Shown here: in pieces, positions 26,681 through 34,888 of the stretch
Position numbering within the stretch: position 1 is the first letter of the stretch
Layout of the letters: each line of letters begins with the position of its first letter
Position numbers and translations under genes: made by a program
DNA from: Skermanella pratensis
GTDB lineage: Bacteria > Pseudomonadota > Alphaproteobacteria > Azospirillales > Azospirillaceae
Reading direction: 5' to 3'
Assembly (NCBI RefSeq): GCF_008843145.1
Contig: NZ_CP030265.1
Coordinates: 4,891,001-4,955,000 of the forward strand
Length of the DNA stretch: 64,000 bases
The notes under the pieces: generated by a model
Databases searched by the model: none
What the model was told of the DNA's origin: nothing
Seen by the model: only the letters and a program-made list of their open reading frames with translations

Positions 26681-28738
26681 ATGATCGAACAGCTTGCGGC
26701 AGTGGCCCGCTGGCACCAGGCCAACGGAAGGCCCGACGAGGCCGAGGCGCTCTATCGGCGCGCCCTTGTCCTCGACGGGTCGGCGGCATCCCTCCACCGC
26801 GCCCTGGGCACCGCGCTGGAGGACCAGGGACGCGTCGAGGAGGCGGCGAATTGCTACCGCCGAGCTCTCGTCCTGGCGCCCGGCGACGCCGACGGCTGGT
26901 GCGACCTCGGCATGGCGTTGCGGCGCCTCGCGCGGACGGAGGAGGCGCTGGGCGCCTACCGGCGCGCAACCGTCCTGGAGCCCGGCTTCGTGGAAGCCTG
27001 GTTCAACCTGGGCAATGCCCTGACCGGCCTTGGCCGCTTCGAGGAGGCGATCCGGGCCTATCGCCAGGCCCTTGCCCTGCGGGCGGGCGATCCCGAGACC
27101 TGGTGCAATCTGGGCAACGCGCTGCACGAGTGCGGCCGGATCGCCGAAGCCGCCGCGGCGGCGGGAACGGCCCTGGCGTTTCGTCCCGACCACGCGCCGG
27201 CCCTGGTCAACCTGGGCAATGCGCTGATCGAGCAGGGCCGGTTCCTGGAAGCACTGGCGCAGTTCCGCCGGGCGGCCAGTATCCGGCCGGCCGATCCGGC
27301 CGCCTTCGCCGGGGCCGGGGTGGCGCTCCGTCAGCAGGGCCGCACCGAGGAGGCCAGGGCCTCGTTCCGGCAGGCCTGGAAGCTGGGCGGCGACCCCGGG
27401 TTGGAGGTCAGGATGGCGCTGGTTCTCCCGATCATCCCGGAGTCGGAGGCGCATATCCGGGAGGTCCGCGAGCGGCTGGCGGACGGGGTGGCGCGGCTGG
27501 CCGAACGCGGCATCCGGCTGCACGACCCGCTCGCCCAGGTCGGCCAGACCTGCTTCTACCTGGCCTACCACGCCGCCGACGATCTGCCCCTCCAGCAGGC
27601 CGTCGCCGGCCTGTACGAGGCCGCCTGCCCGGACCTGCTCCAGGACCGCGCCGACCCGCCGACCCGCCCCGACGGCCGCACCCATGTCGGCTTCGTCTCC
27701 CAGTACTGGCACCAGCACACCATCGCAAAGCTCAACCACGGCCTGATCCGAACCCTCGACCGCGAGCGCTTCCACGTCACCCTGTTCACAACCCCCCACG
27801 CCGGCGACGCCATGCGCCAGGCCCTGGTCCGCGCCGCCGACACGACCGTCGAGCTGCCTCTCGACCTCAAGGCCGCCCGCGACGCCGTCGCCGCCCAACG
27901 CCTCGACGTGCTGTACTACGCCGACATCGGCATGTCGGCCCTGACCTACTTCCTCGCCTTCGCCAGGCTCGCCCCGCTGCAGTGCCTGACCTGGGGCCAC
28001 CCCGACACGACCGGCATCAAGAACCTCGACCGCTTCCTGTCGTGCGGCGCCATGGAGCCGGACGGCGCCGAGCGCCACTACTCCGAGCGCCTGCTCCGCC
28101 TGCCCGGAACCACCCTGCACTACGCCCGGCCCCGCCTGCCGCCCCGGCTCAAGCCGCGCTCGGCCTTCGGCCTGCCCGACGACGCCCGCCTCTATGTTTG
28201 CCCGCAGAGCCTGTTCAAGGTCCATCCCGACTTCGACCGAGCCCTGGTCGACCTGCTGCGGCGCGACCCGCAAGGGCTGGTGGTGCTGCTCTCGGGGCGC
28301 GACCGCAACCTGGACGGCCTGCTGCGCCGCAGGCTCGCCGCCGCCGGCCCCGACGTGGCGGCCCGCTTCCGCTTCCTGCGCCAGATGCCGCTGCCCGACT
28401 TCCTCGGCCTGGTGGCGTGCAGCGACGTCATGCTCGACCCGTTCCACTACAGCGGCGGCAACACCAGCCTGGAGGCCTTCGCGCTGGGCACCCCGATCGT
28501 GACCTGGCCCGGCGCCTTCATGCGCGGCCGCCACACCTACGGCTTCTACCGCCTGATGGGCCTGGACGACTGCGTCGCCCGCGACCACGCACACTATGTC
28601 GAACTCGCCCTCGACCTCGCCCGCGAGCCCGACCGCAGGGCCCATGTCATCCGCCGCGTCCTCGACCGCGTCCCCGTCCTGTTCGACGACACCGAAAGCG
28701 TCCGAGCCATCGAAAACGAAATCCTCCAGACCCGCTGA
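26681..28738 (+). CDS. TPR-glycosyltransferase, SPINDLY/OGT-like (copy 1)
   Basis: 685 residues. About six TPR units (residues 5-225, each like WCDLGMALRRLARTEEALGAYRRA) precede an O-GlcNAc-transferase-like catalytic region (COG3914 / GT41 type): HVGFVSQYWHQHTIAKLNHG, then LAPLQCLTWGHPDTTGI, VCPQSLFKVHPDFD and HYSGGNTSLEAFALGTPIVT. From 27416 to 28718 its DNA is nearly identical to the end of the gene at 36929, whereas the TPR part is different. A plausible role is O-glycosylation of flagellin Ser/Thr, because the flagellin gene lies nearby; donor and acceptor are not known. Confidence 0.87.
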   Translation: MIEQLAAVARWHQANGRPDEAEALYRRALVLDGSAASLHRALGTALEDQGRVEEAANCYRRALVLAPGDADGWCDLGMALRRLARTEEALGAYRRATVLEPGFVEAWFNLGNALTGLGRFEEAIRAYRQALALRAGDPETWCNLGNALHECGRIAEAAAAAGTALAFRPDHAPALVNLGNALIEQGRFLEALAQFRRAASIRPADPAAFAGAGVALRQQGRTEEARASFRQAWKLGGDPGLEVRMALVLPIIPESEAHIREVRERLADGVARLAERGIRLHDPLAQVGQTCFYLAYHAADDLPLQQAVAGLYEAACPDLLQDRADPPTRPDGRTHVGFVSQYWHQHTIAKLNHGLIRTLDRERFHVTLFTTPHAGDAMRQALVRAADTTVELPLDLKAARDAVAAQRLDVLYYADIGMSALTYFLAFARLAPLQCLTWGHPDTTGIKNLDRFLSCGAMEPDGAERHYSERLLRLPGTTLHYARPRLPPRLKPRSAFGLPDDARLYVCPQSLFKVHPDFDRALVDLLRRDPQGLVVLLSGRDRNLDGLLRRRLAAAGPDVAARFRFLRQMPLPDFLGLVACSDVMLDPFHYSGGNTSLEAFALGTPIVTWPGAFMRGRHTYGFYRLMGLDDCVARDHAHYVELALDLAREPDRRAHVIRRVLDRVPVLFDDTESVRAIENEILQTR
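27416..28718 (+). repeat. 1.3-kb direct repeat, copy A (glycosyltransferase domain)
   Basis: Matches 38189-39491 with about nine base differences by eye over 1,303 bp. The similarity begins abruptly after the codons for GGDPGLEV and stops within the last ten codons, so only the catalytic domain is shared. Confidence 0.93.
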
Positions 28739-28757
28739 GCCTTTCGCCAGCTCAAAA

Positions 28758-28787
28758 GGCCGGAAGAGGGTTGCCCCTCTTCCGGCC
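28758..28787 (-). terminator. Terminator between convergent genes (for methyltransferase gene)
   Basis: GGCCGGAAGAGGG pairs perfectly with CCCTCTTCCGGCC over 13 bp. On the minus strand the stem is followed by TTTT, so it ends the methyltransferase transcript; it may also serve the plus-strand glycosyltransferase gene. Confidence 0.8.
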
Positions 28788-28816
28788 CCATGACGCTGCA
28801 TTCCGGGACTGGAGGG

Positions 28817-30151
28817 TCAGGCCGTCTTCTGGGCGACGAAGATCATGCCGAACACCGGCCGGCCGCCGCTGTTGCGAAGCTGCTCGCGCGCGACCGACAG
28901 CACCTTGAAACCGGTATCGGCCAATGCTTTCTGGACATAGGTCCGGCGGTGGGCGAACCGGCCGGCGGCCGAGACCTCGAAATCCGCCAGGAACGACTCC
29001 TCCACCGAGAAGGCGAAGAGACCGTCGGCCTCGACGACGGCCGCCACCTTGGCGAAGAACTCCTCCAGGCGGCCGATATAGCCGCACACGTCGGCGGCAG
29101 CGGCGACGGAATAGGTTCGGTCGATCTCGCCCAGCGTGACCTGGAGGTCGGCAGCCTCGAGCTGGTCGTAGATCTCCTTCTCCAGAGCCAGCTTCAGCAT
29201 GTTGCGCGAGATATCGACGCCCTTCTGGAAGTCGGCGATATCACGCAGCATGACGCCGGTCAGGCCGGTACCGCAGCCGAGGTCCAGCACGGAGGCGAAG
29301 CGGGTCCTGCCGGGGACCGCCTTCAGCAGGTAGCGCCGGATCAGCCCGGGAACGCGGTACCGCAGTTTCTCGATGACATCCCGTTCGTAGTAGCTGGCGT
29401 ACTCGTCGAACAGCCCTTCCACGAAGTTCGCCGGGATCGAGTCCATATCCTCGTCCCGCAGCAGGGAAAGCATGTGCTTCGACTTCCAGTTCGTCGGATC
29501 GAGCTCGACCGCCCGCTGGAACGCGGCGAGAGCTTCGGCGTTGCGGCCGGGAATCCGGTGCAGCGCGTTGCCCAGGTTGTGAAACAGCTCGGGGGCCTCG
29601 ACGATCGCCAGCGTCCGCCGGCAAGCCTCGACGCTGCGGCCATATTCCTTGAGCGAATTCAATGCGCTGGACAGGTTCACAGCGGCGTCCAGCATGTCCG
29701 GGTGAACCGCCAGGACGGCTTCCAACAGTTCCACCGCGGCAAGGTGCTCGCCCTGCCCCATCATCGCGAGGCCCAGGTTGATATAAAGCTGCGGATGTTG
29801 CTCCGGTTCGGAATTGTTGATCGCCTTGACATGGAAGACGACCGCCTCGTCGAACATCTTCATCTGCTGGAGATGGACCGCGAGGCTGTTCAACAGTTCC
29901 CAGTCACGCGGCCGGGCCATCACGGCGGTAGCCAGATCCTGGATGCCGTCGCTCAGTTCCCCCTGCCGGGCCCGGCAGGTGCCGCGCAACGCCAGCAGGT
30001 CGGCATCCTCGGGCTGATCGACCAGCGCGGCGTCAACCGCGGAGCGCGCGCCTTCCAGGTCGCCGCGCGTCAGCAGGATCGCGGCGCGCTGCTTGAGGTC
30101 CGACAACTTGGCAGCGTCGGCCGGCATTTCCATGGTCATTTCAGCAGACAT
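28817..30151 (-). CDS. TPR-linked SAM-dependent methyltransferase
   Basis: 444 residues. The N-terminal half is TPR (about 15-220: LLALRGTCRARQGELSDGIQ, LYINLGLAMMGQGEHLAAVE, LFHNLGNALHRIPG). The C-terminal half is a class I methyltransferase with the SAM motif SVLDLGCGTGLTGVMLRDIA and the post-motif GVDISRNMLKLALEKE, similar to TPR-methyltransferases of the NDUFAF5/BioC superfamily. It lies between two TPR-glycosyltransferase genes, upstream of the DUF1217 and flaF genes, so methylation of flagellin or of its glycan is a reasonable guess, but no substrate is visible. Confidence 0.82.
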   Translation of the reverse strand: MSAEMTMEMPADAAKLSDLKQRAAILLTRGDLEGARSAVDAALVDQPEDADLLALRGTCRARQGELSDGIQDLATAVMARPRDWELLNSLAVHLQQMKMFDEAVVFHVKAINNSEPEQHPQLYINLGLAMMGQGEHLAAVELLEAVLAVHPDMLDAAVNLSSALNSLKEYGRSVEACRRTLAIVEAPELFHNLGNALHRIPGRNAEALAAFQRAVELDPTNWKSKHMLSLLRDEDMDSIPANFVEGLFDEYASYYERDVIEKLRYRVPGLIRRYLLKAVPGRTRFASVLDLGCGTGLTGVMLRDIADFQKGVDISRNMLKLALEKEIYDQLEAADLQVTLGEIDRTYSVAAAADVCGYIGRLEEFFAKVAAVVEADGLFAFSVEESFLADFEVSAAGRFAHRRTYVQKALADTGFKVLSVAREQLRNSGGRPVFGMIFVAQKTA

Positions 30152-30244
30152 TCATCTTCTCCAGATCCCGGCGCTCGGCCGGTGTTGCGGCGGACACCGC
30201 CGGCGCGGGGGAAAGCCGCCGCCAGGGCTGGGGTGTCCGGCATC

Positions 30245-30985
30245 TCACGCAAAGAGGTTCAGGACGTATTTGTTGGCCCCGGTCGCCGAGGAGCCGTCGT
30301 CGGATGCCATCAGGAAACGCTGGGCCAGCTTGTCGACGAATTTTCCGTCCTTCAGATCGGACAGCTTCAGCCGCTTCTCGATCGCCGCAGCCTGTGCTTC
30401 CACCGACTGGTTGGCGAGTTGCAGCGGAAGACCGAGCGCTGTGGTCACCACATGGCGCATCCGCTGGTCACCGAGAATCTCATACGTATTTTTGACGGAC
30501 GAGGCATTCTCCTTGAAGTACAAGGCCAGTGGAACCGCTGAGTTCTGCGAGGCCAGGCCGGCGTCGTACTTGTTCTTGACGTACAGCTCGGCCAGATCCG
30601 CCTTGGTGCTCTCCCGCTGGATCGTGCCGAGACCGTTCTCGCCCAGCTTGAGAAGGCTGGCCGCCGTCTTGAAGCGCTTGTCGACCAGCTTGTTCATCAG
30701 GGCGTCGGGGTCGTCGGCTTTCTGCGTCAGGACCTTTTTGATCAGGCCCATCTTGCCGGTTTCCTTGCCCAGGTCGACCGCGTCCAGCACGAACTGGATC
30801 ATCCGCCTGTCCTTGAACAGGTCGTCGACGGATTTCACGCTCTGGATGTTCTTGTTGAAGTAATCTACCTCGGCCTTGACGTCTTTCCGGTCCGCCATCT
30901 TCTCAAGCGCCGCGTCGCCCTGCTTGAGGGCGAGCTTGTATGCGGCGATCGCCGGCATCTTGGTGAAGACGAGGCTGCTGGACAT
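30245..30985 (-). CDS. DUF1217 flagellar protein
   Basis: 246 residues, highly helical and Lys-rich for this genome. The sequence MSSSLVFTKMPAIAAYKLAL and LFKDRRMIQFVLDAVDLG, with repeated KxxxDPDALMNKLVDKRFKT-type blocks, matches my recollection of the DUF1217 family, which occurs only beside flagellar genes in alphaproteobacteria. There is no signal peptide or membrane segment. Function is unknown; location downstream of flaF and fliC suggests an export or assembly role. It follows flaF by 43 nt on the minus strand. Confidence 0.75.
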   Translation of the reverse strand: MSSSLVFTKMPAIAAYKLALKQGDAALEKMADRKDVKAEVDYFNKNIQSVKSVDDLFKDRRMIQFVLDAVDLGKETGKMGLIKKVLTQKADDPDALMNKLVDKRFKTAASLLKLGENGLGTIQRESTKADLAELYVKNKYDAGLASQNSAVPLALYFKENASSVKNTYEILGDQRMRHVVTTALGLPLQLANQSVEAQAAAIEKRLKLSDLKDGKFVDKLAQRFLMASDDGSSATGANKYVLNLFA

Positions 30986-31028
30986 GGTCGGACTCCGCGG
31001 TGTCGTCTGATCTTCTTGGCCGGCTCCC

Positions 31029-31433
31029 TTATGCCGAGGGGATCTCGGTCGGCAGACCCGCGGCGGCGGCCGTTTCGGGCTGGGCGGCCAGGCCTTCGAT
31101 CATCTGGGTATTGATGTCGATCAGGAAATCGACATCGAGCGTGCCGGTGATGTTCTGGTCGATCTCCCGGATCACCGCCTGTCCGATCGAGATGATCTGG
31201 GCGCGGAGCGGTGCCGGCAGACGGTTCTGGTCGTCCTGCAGCAGCTTGACGATGGTCATCCAGAGAAGCTTGTCGTCCGAGGCGGCGCGGACCAAGTCCA
31301 TGCCGTTGGGATTCGCCTTGCCCTGGATCAGGCCAAAGGTGACTCGCTTGAAGAGATTGGCCTCTTGCGAGCGATAATCGGTCTTCATCATCGCCGCTTG
31401 CTTGTAGGCATTGATCTTCGAGTTCATTGCCAC
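31029..31433 (-). CDS. flaF: FlaF, flagellin synthesis regulator
   Basis: 134 residues from the ATG at 31433 (alternative ATG at 31427). The family core INAYKQAAMMKTDYRSQEANL then FKRVTFGLIQGKA and the helix ending ALRAQIISIGQAVIREID-like (LRAQIISIGQAVIREIDQ) is clear. In Caulobacter FlaF is needed for flagellin translation and secretion and opposes FlbT. It follows fliC with 119 nt between them and precedes the DUF1217 gene on the minus strand. Confidence 0.88.
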   Translation of the reverse strand: MAMNSKINAYKQAAMMKTDYRSQEANLFKRVTFGLIQGKANPNGMDLVRAASDDKLLWMTIVKLLQDDQNRLPAPLRAQIISIGQAVIREIDQNITGTLDVDFLIDINTQMIEGLAAQPETAAAAGLPTEIPSA

Positions 31434-31506
31434 TTCCGTTCAGAACTGCAATTTTCTGATGATTTGGGAGGGAGGGAACCGCCGGAAGGGCCTTGAGGCC
31501 GTCGTG

Positions 31507-31534
31507 CCCCCTCCGGGACGGCGCCCGGAGAGGG
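31507..31534 (-). terminator. Hairpin downstream of fliC
   Basis: CCCCCTCCGGG (31507-31517) can pair with CCCGGAGAGGG (31524-31534) with one bulge. It lies 18 nt after the fliC stop, with no T-run on the minus strand, so it may stabilise the flagellin mRNA or allow partial read-through into flaF. Confidence 0.5.
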
Positions 31535-31552
31535 TTGGACGCGGGCGCGGCC

Positions 31553-32371
31553 TTAACGGAACAGGCCCAGCAGCGACTGCGGCGACTGGTTGGCGATCGA
31601 CAGCGCCTGGCTGGACAGCTGCTGCTTCACCTGCAGGGACTGCAACCGCGCGCTTTCCTTCGCCAGGTCGGCGTCGACGATGGCGCCCAGGCCGGTGTTG
31701 GTCGCGTCGGCGATCGCATTGTTGAACCCGATCTGGTTCGTGATGCGGCGGCTGTCGGCGGCCAGCTGGTTCATGGCGCGGCCAAGGTTGCTTTCCGCGT
31801 TGGCGAGAGCGCCGGTCGTCGCGATCAGCGTGGCGGCGGCCGAGTAGTCCGATGCGGCGGAAAGCTGGGAATAGACGGCGGTCGCCAGGTTCTGCGCCGT
31901 CACCGTGATGTTGCCGCCGTCGATGTTGGAGATGATCGACTGGTTGGTTCCGGTATTGATCAGGGTGATGTTGTTGTACTTGGCGTCCTTGATGAAATTG
32001 TCGATGTCGTTCTTCAGCGTGTTGTACTGGTTCTCGTAGTTCGTGCGGTCCGCACCGGTCAGCGCCTGGTCGGCAAGCTTGGTGAGGACGACGCGAACGT
32101 CCTGAAGCGACTTGGAGATGTTTTCGCCGGCCTTGACGGCGACGTCGATCATGCCCTTGCCGACCGCGAGACGCTCGTTCACCGCGCCGATCGCCTTGAC
32201 GTCGCTGCGGATGCCTTCCGCGACGGCATAGGACGCGCCGTCGTCATAGGCGTCGGCCACGTTCAGGCCGGTGCTGATGCGCTTCTGGGTGGTCGACAGC
32301 GAGTCGCTGACGTTGTTCAGGTTTTTCAGGGCGATCATCGCCCCGATGTTGGTGTTAACCGAGTTGGCCAC
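31553..32371 (-). CDS. fliC: FliC flagellin (short form)
   Basis: 272 residues from a GTG at 32371, preferred because the upstream ATG at 32383 starts ATGGAGGCACC, whose GGAGG is a Shine-Dalgarno sequence 5 nt from that GTG; the resulting N-terminus ANSVNTNIGAMIALKNLN is normal for flagellins. The D0/D1 regions (LSTTQKRISTGLNVADAYDD, and at the end AKESARLQSLQVKQQLSSQA then SIANQSPQSLLGLFR) are complete, while the variable middle is short. The middle is rich in Ser and Thr, possible sites for the glycosyltransferases around it. Confidence 0.95.
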   Translation of the reverse strand: MANSVNTNIGAMIALKNLNNVSDSLSTTQKRISTGLNVADAYDDGASYAVAEGIRSDVKAIGAVNERLAVGKGMIDVAVKAGENISKSLQDVRVVLTKLADQALTGADRTNYENQYNTLKNDIDNFIKDAKYNNITLINTGTNQSIISNIDGGNITVTAQNLATAVYSQLSAASDYSAAATLIATTGALANAESNLGRAMNQLAADSRRITNQIGFNNAIADATNTGLGAIVDADLAKESARLQSLQVKQQLSSQALSIANQSPQSLLGLFR

Positions 32372-32561
32372 CGGTGCCTCCATTTTGGATAGATTGCGGT
32401 CTTCTTCCGCGACTCGATGGTAAGCTCAGATCGTAAAAAGAGTCTTAATTGCCAGATTCCCGGAAGGGGCATCCGCATCTTCAGTTGTATGCGGCACGCC
32501 AGGAGATCCGCGGTTCTCCGCGCTGCCGGGCACGGGCGCGCCGGAGGCTACGGGCGTCTTC

Positions 32562-33734
32562 TCACGGGAAAAGGGAAAGCAGCGTGTTAAAAAATGTCGC
32601 AGGGTTGTGATACGCCCGGCACCGCTCGCCCGCCGCAGGCCCGAGCGCTTGCAGATCCTGCCAGGCATCGGCCAGGCGGACGAGGGCCTCCTCGACCGAG
32701 TCCACGGTGAAATCGACGGCGCGCACGGGCGTGTGTCCGAGGCGGGCCGACTCCAGATCCATCCAGGAGCCGGACGTGATTAGCACCGGCTTGCCGGTCC
32801 CGATCGCCTCCAGATAGACGTGGGACGTGCGCACGTCGTAGATGTCGGGCTGGTAGGGAACCAGCACCGCGTCGGCGCTCGACAGCAATCCCAGATAATC
32901 CGCCTCGGACAGGTTCCGGTCGACGAAATCGACTTCCGGGAGGTCGTGGCGCCACTCGCCCAGCAACGGGCCGAGCAGTTCCGGCCGGCCGCACTGGATC
33001 GTGAAGTCGATGCCGGCGAGGGCGGCGGGGCGGCGGCGCAGCGACTCGACGATCAGGTGGATGCCCTTTTCCTCCCGCGCCTCGCCCAGATACACGAAGT
33101 GGGGTTTCGAGGATCTTCCGCCCCGGACGGTCACGGCGGGATATCGGATCGGGATCGGCAGGCTCGGCATCTCGAAGCCGGCGAGCTTGCTGTAGAACCG
33201 GGCCAGACCGGCGTTGTCGCACGCCATCATCACGCGCTCCGACGGGAACTCGGTCCAGAGCGAGACCGCGTAGCGCTCCAGCGCCACCGCGATCTCGTGA
33301 TACGGGCGCGCCAGGTGGAACCAGGGCGGGAAACGCAGGACCATGCACACGCGAGGCTTCGGGTCCGGCAGGCTGCGGTACCACAGATAGAGGCCGACCA
33401 TCTCGCTGCCCAACACCGTGTGCATGACCACGATGTCGTCGGCCTCGAAATCGGCCGGCACGCCATCGCACAGGTTGCGGCAGAAACTGGTGTTCTTGGT
33501 CGACCAGTTCTGGATCGGCGCCAGTTCCGGCAGGCCGGCGATCTTGGCATAGGAGTGCAGGTCGAAGATCAGGCGGGCGTCGAACTGGTCCTCGATCGCC
33601 GGATCCATTCCCTTGAACCCGTAGAACACCGACTCCACGCCATGGGCGGCCGCCTGCTCCCGCAACACGAGATCCAGGTGGTAGTGGTGACCGGCCGTGC
33701 TGTCCAGGCCGGGATCGAGGACGACGAGCTTCAT
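32562..33734 (-). CDS. Glycosyltransferase (GT4-like)
   Basis: 390 residues. N-terminal MKLVVLDPGLDSTAGHHYHL opens a Rossmann domain (GT-B fold) with the donor-side motifs FVYLGEAREEKGIHLIVESL and ADAVLVPYQPDIYDVRTSHV, then YLEAIGTGKPVLITSGS, where the Glu is the usual nucleotide-sugar contact. It would transfer a sugar from an NDP donor. It lies between flgL and fliC on the same strand, which fits a role in flagellin glycan synthesis; the substrate is unknown. A 99-nt gap separates it from flgL. Confidence 0.82.
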   Translation of the reverse strand: MKLVVLDPGLDSTAGHHYHLDLVLREQAAAHGVESVFYGFKGMDPAIEDQFDARLIFDLHSYAKIAGLPELAPIQNWSTKNTSFCRNLCDGVPADFEADDIVVMHTVLGSEMVGLYLWYRSLPDPKPRVCMVLRFPPWFHLARPYHEIAVALERYAVSLWTEFPSERVMMACDNAGLARFYSKLAGFEMPSLPIPIRYPAVTVRGGRSSKPHFVYLGEAREEKGIHLIVESLRRRPAALAGIDFTIQCGRPELLGPLLGEWRHDLPEVDFVDRNLSEADYLGLLSSADAVLVPYQPDIYDVRTSHVYLEAIGTGKPVLITSGSWMDLESARLGHTPVRAVDFTVDSVEEALVRLADAWQDLQALGPAAGERCRAYHNPATFFNTLLSLFP

Positions 33735-33833
33735 CAGGCTTCCCGCGTGAGGTCGACGCGGCTGGTTAGCACCGGGATGATTGACGAGTCGTGAAGGCTC
33801 CTCCCGCGCCGGACGGCGTTGCCGGGGCGGTCG

Positions 33834-34868
33834 TTACAGGAAGTCGATCAGGTTCACCTGCCGCAGGGTCGATGTCACCTTGTAGGATGCCTGAAGCTGG
33901 GTCTGGATCAGCTGCAGCTTGGTGATCGCCTCGGCCATGTCGACGTCCTCCACGTCGCCCAGGTTCGTCCTGGCCGTCTGCGCGGTCACGTCGTGCTGGT
34001 TGTCGATCGCCTCCATCCGCTTGTAGGTGGAGCCCAGGATGCCGACATGGTTGTCGAGACTCTTGGCGGCGCTGTCCAGCGCGTTGCGCGTGGTGTCCAG
34101 CATGGTGGTGTAGTCGGTGAAGGAGCCGGGATTGGCCGTGTCGTAGGTCAGGGTCGCGGCGGTCGCCAGGCTGCGCAGGATCTCGCGGAACGGTCCGGGA
34201 TCGCCGGCGGGCAGGGCCGGGCTTTCCGGCCCGATGGCGCGGACCTGGTAGCTCAGGTCGAGGTTGCGGTCGACCCGGGCGCGCAGCGGCGACGGATCAG
34301 GCGCCTGCAGGGCCGCCGAGAAATAGGTGTCGTCGGTCGCGATCGCCGTGGTCGCCGTCAGGGTCGCCGCGGCGCCGTTGGCCGCGAAGGCGGTGACCTC
34401 GGTCTCCACGTCGGTGAAGAACTGGGCGGCATTGGGGAACGGCGGATTGTCGATGTCGCTGCCGGCGAAGATGTAGCGCCCCTCCACCTGGGTGCTGAGA
34501 AGCTGCACGACCTCGTCGTAGCCCCGCCGCGCGATGTCCTGGACCACGGCCTGGTTGGGCGGAGGGTTGCCGGTCAGCTTGGTCAGCTGCTCGCGCACGT
34601 CGCGCGCCACGTTCTTGATGCGGTCCATGGTCTCGACCGCGCTGGAGACCCGCAGCTTCGCGGAGGCGATGTTCTTCTGGTAGGTGTCCAGCTCGGTCAC
34701 CTGGCCACGCAGGTCGATCGACTGGCGCGCGTCGGCGCCCAGCCCGCCGTAGACGGGTGTCTTCTTGCCGCTCGACACCTGCGCGGAGGTCTCGGTCAGG
34801 CGCTGCTGGATGGCCAGGTTCTGGGTTTGCAGCCGCAGGAACTGTCCGTTGGTCGAGATCGAGGTCAT
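33834..34868 (-). CDS. flgL: FlgL, hook-filament junction protein
   Basis: 344 residues. The flagellin-like N-terminal segment STNGQFLRLQTQNLAIQQRL (residues 5-24) and the C-terminal helix DMAEAITKLQLIQTQLQASY then KVTSTLRQVNLIDFL identify FlgL (HAP3). It links FlgK to the flagellin filament. It starts 20 nt after the flgK stop, so flgK-flgL form an operon driven by the sigma-54 type promoter at 36421-36436. Confidence 0.94.
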   Translation of the reverse strand: MTSISTNGQFLRLQTQNLAIQQRLTETSAQVSSGKKTPVYGGLGADARQSIDLRGQVTELDTYQKNIASAKLRVSSAVETMDRIKNVARDVREQLTKLTGNPPPNQAVVQDIARRGYDEVVQLLSTQVEGRYIFAGSDIDNPPFPNAAQFFTDVETEVTAFAANGAAATLTATTAIATDDTYFSAALQAPDPSPLRARVDRNLDLSYQVRAIGPESPALPAGDPGPFREILRSLATAATLTYDTANPGSFTDYTTMLDTTRNALDSAAKSLDNHVGILGSTYKRMEAIDNQHDVTAQTARTNLGDVEDVDMAEAITKLQLIQTQLQASYKVTSTLRQVNLIDFL

Positions 34869-34888
34869 GGCCGGACTCCCTGGTCGGA

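Noticed and set aside
32384-32561. Sigma-28 or sigma-54 promoter for fliC
   Set aside because: TGGCAATTAAGACTC and TGGCGTGCCGCATACA lack a correctly spaced GC, and no TAAA-N15-GCCGATAA pattern is present. The flagellin promoter stays unidentified.
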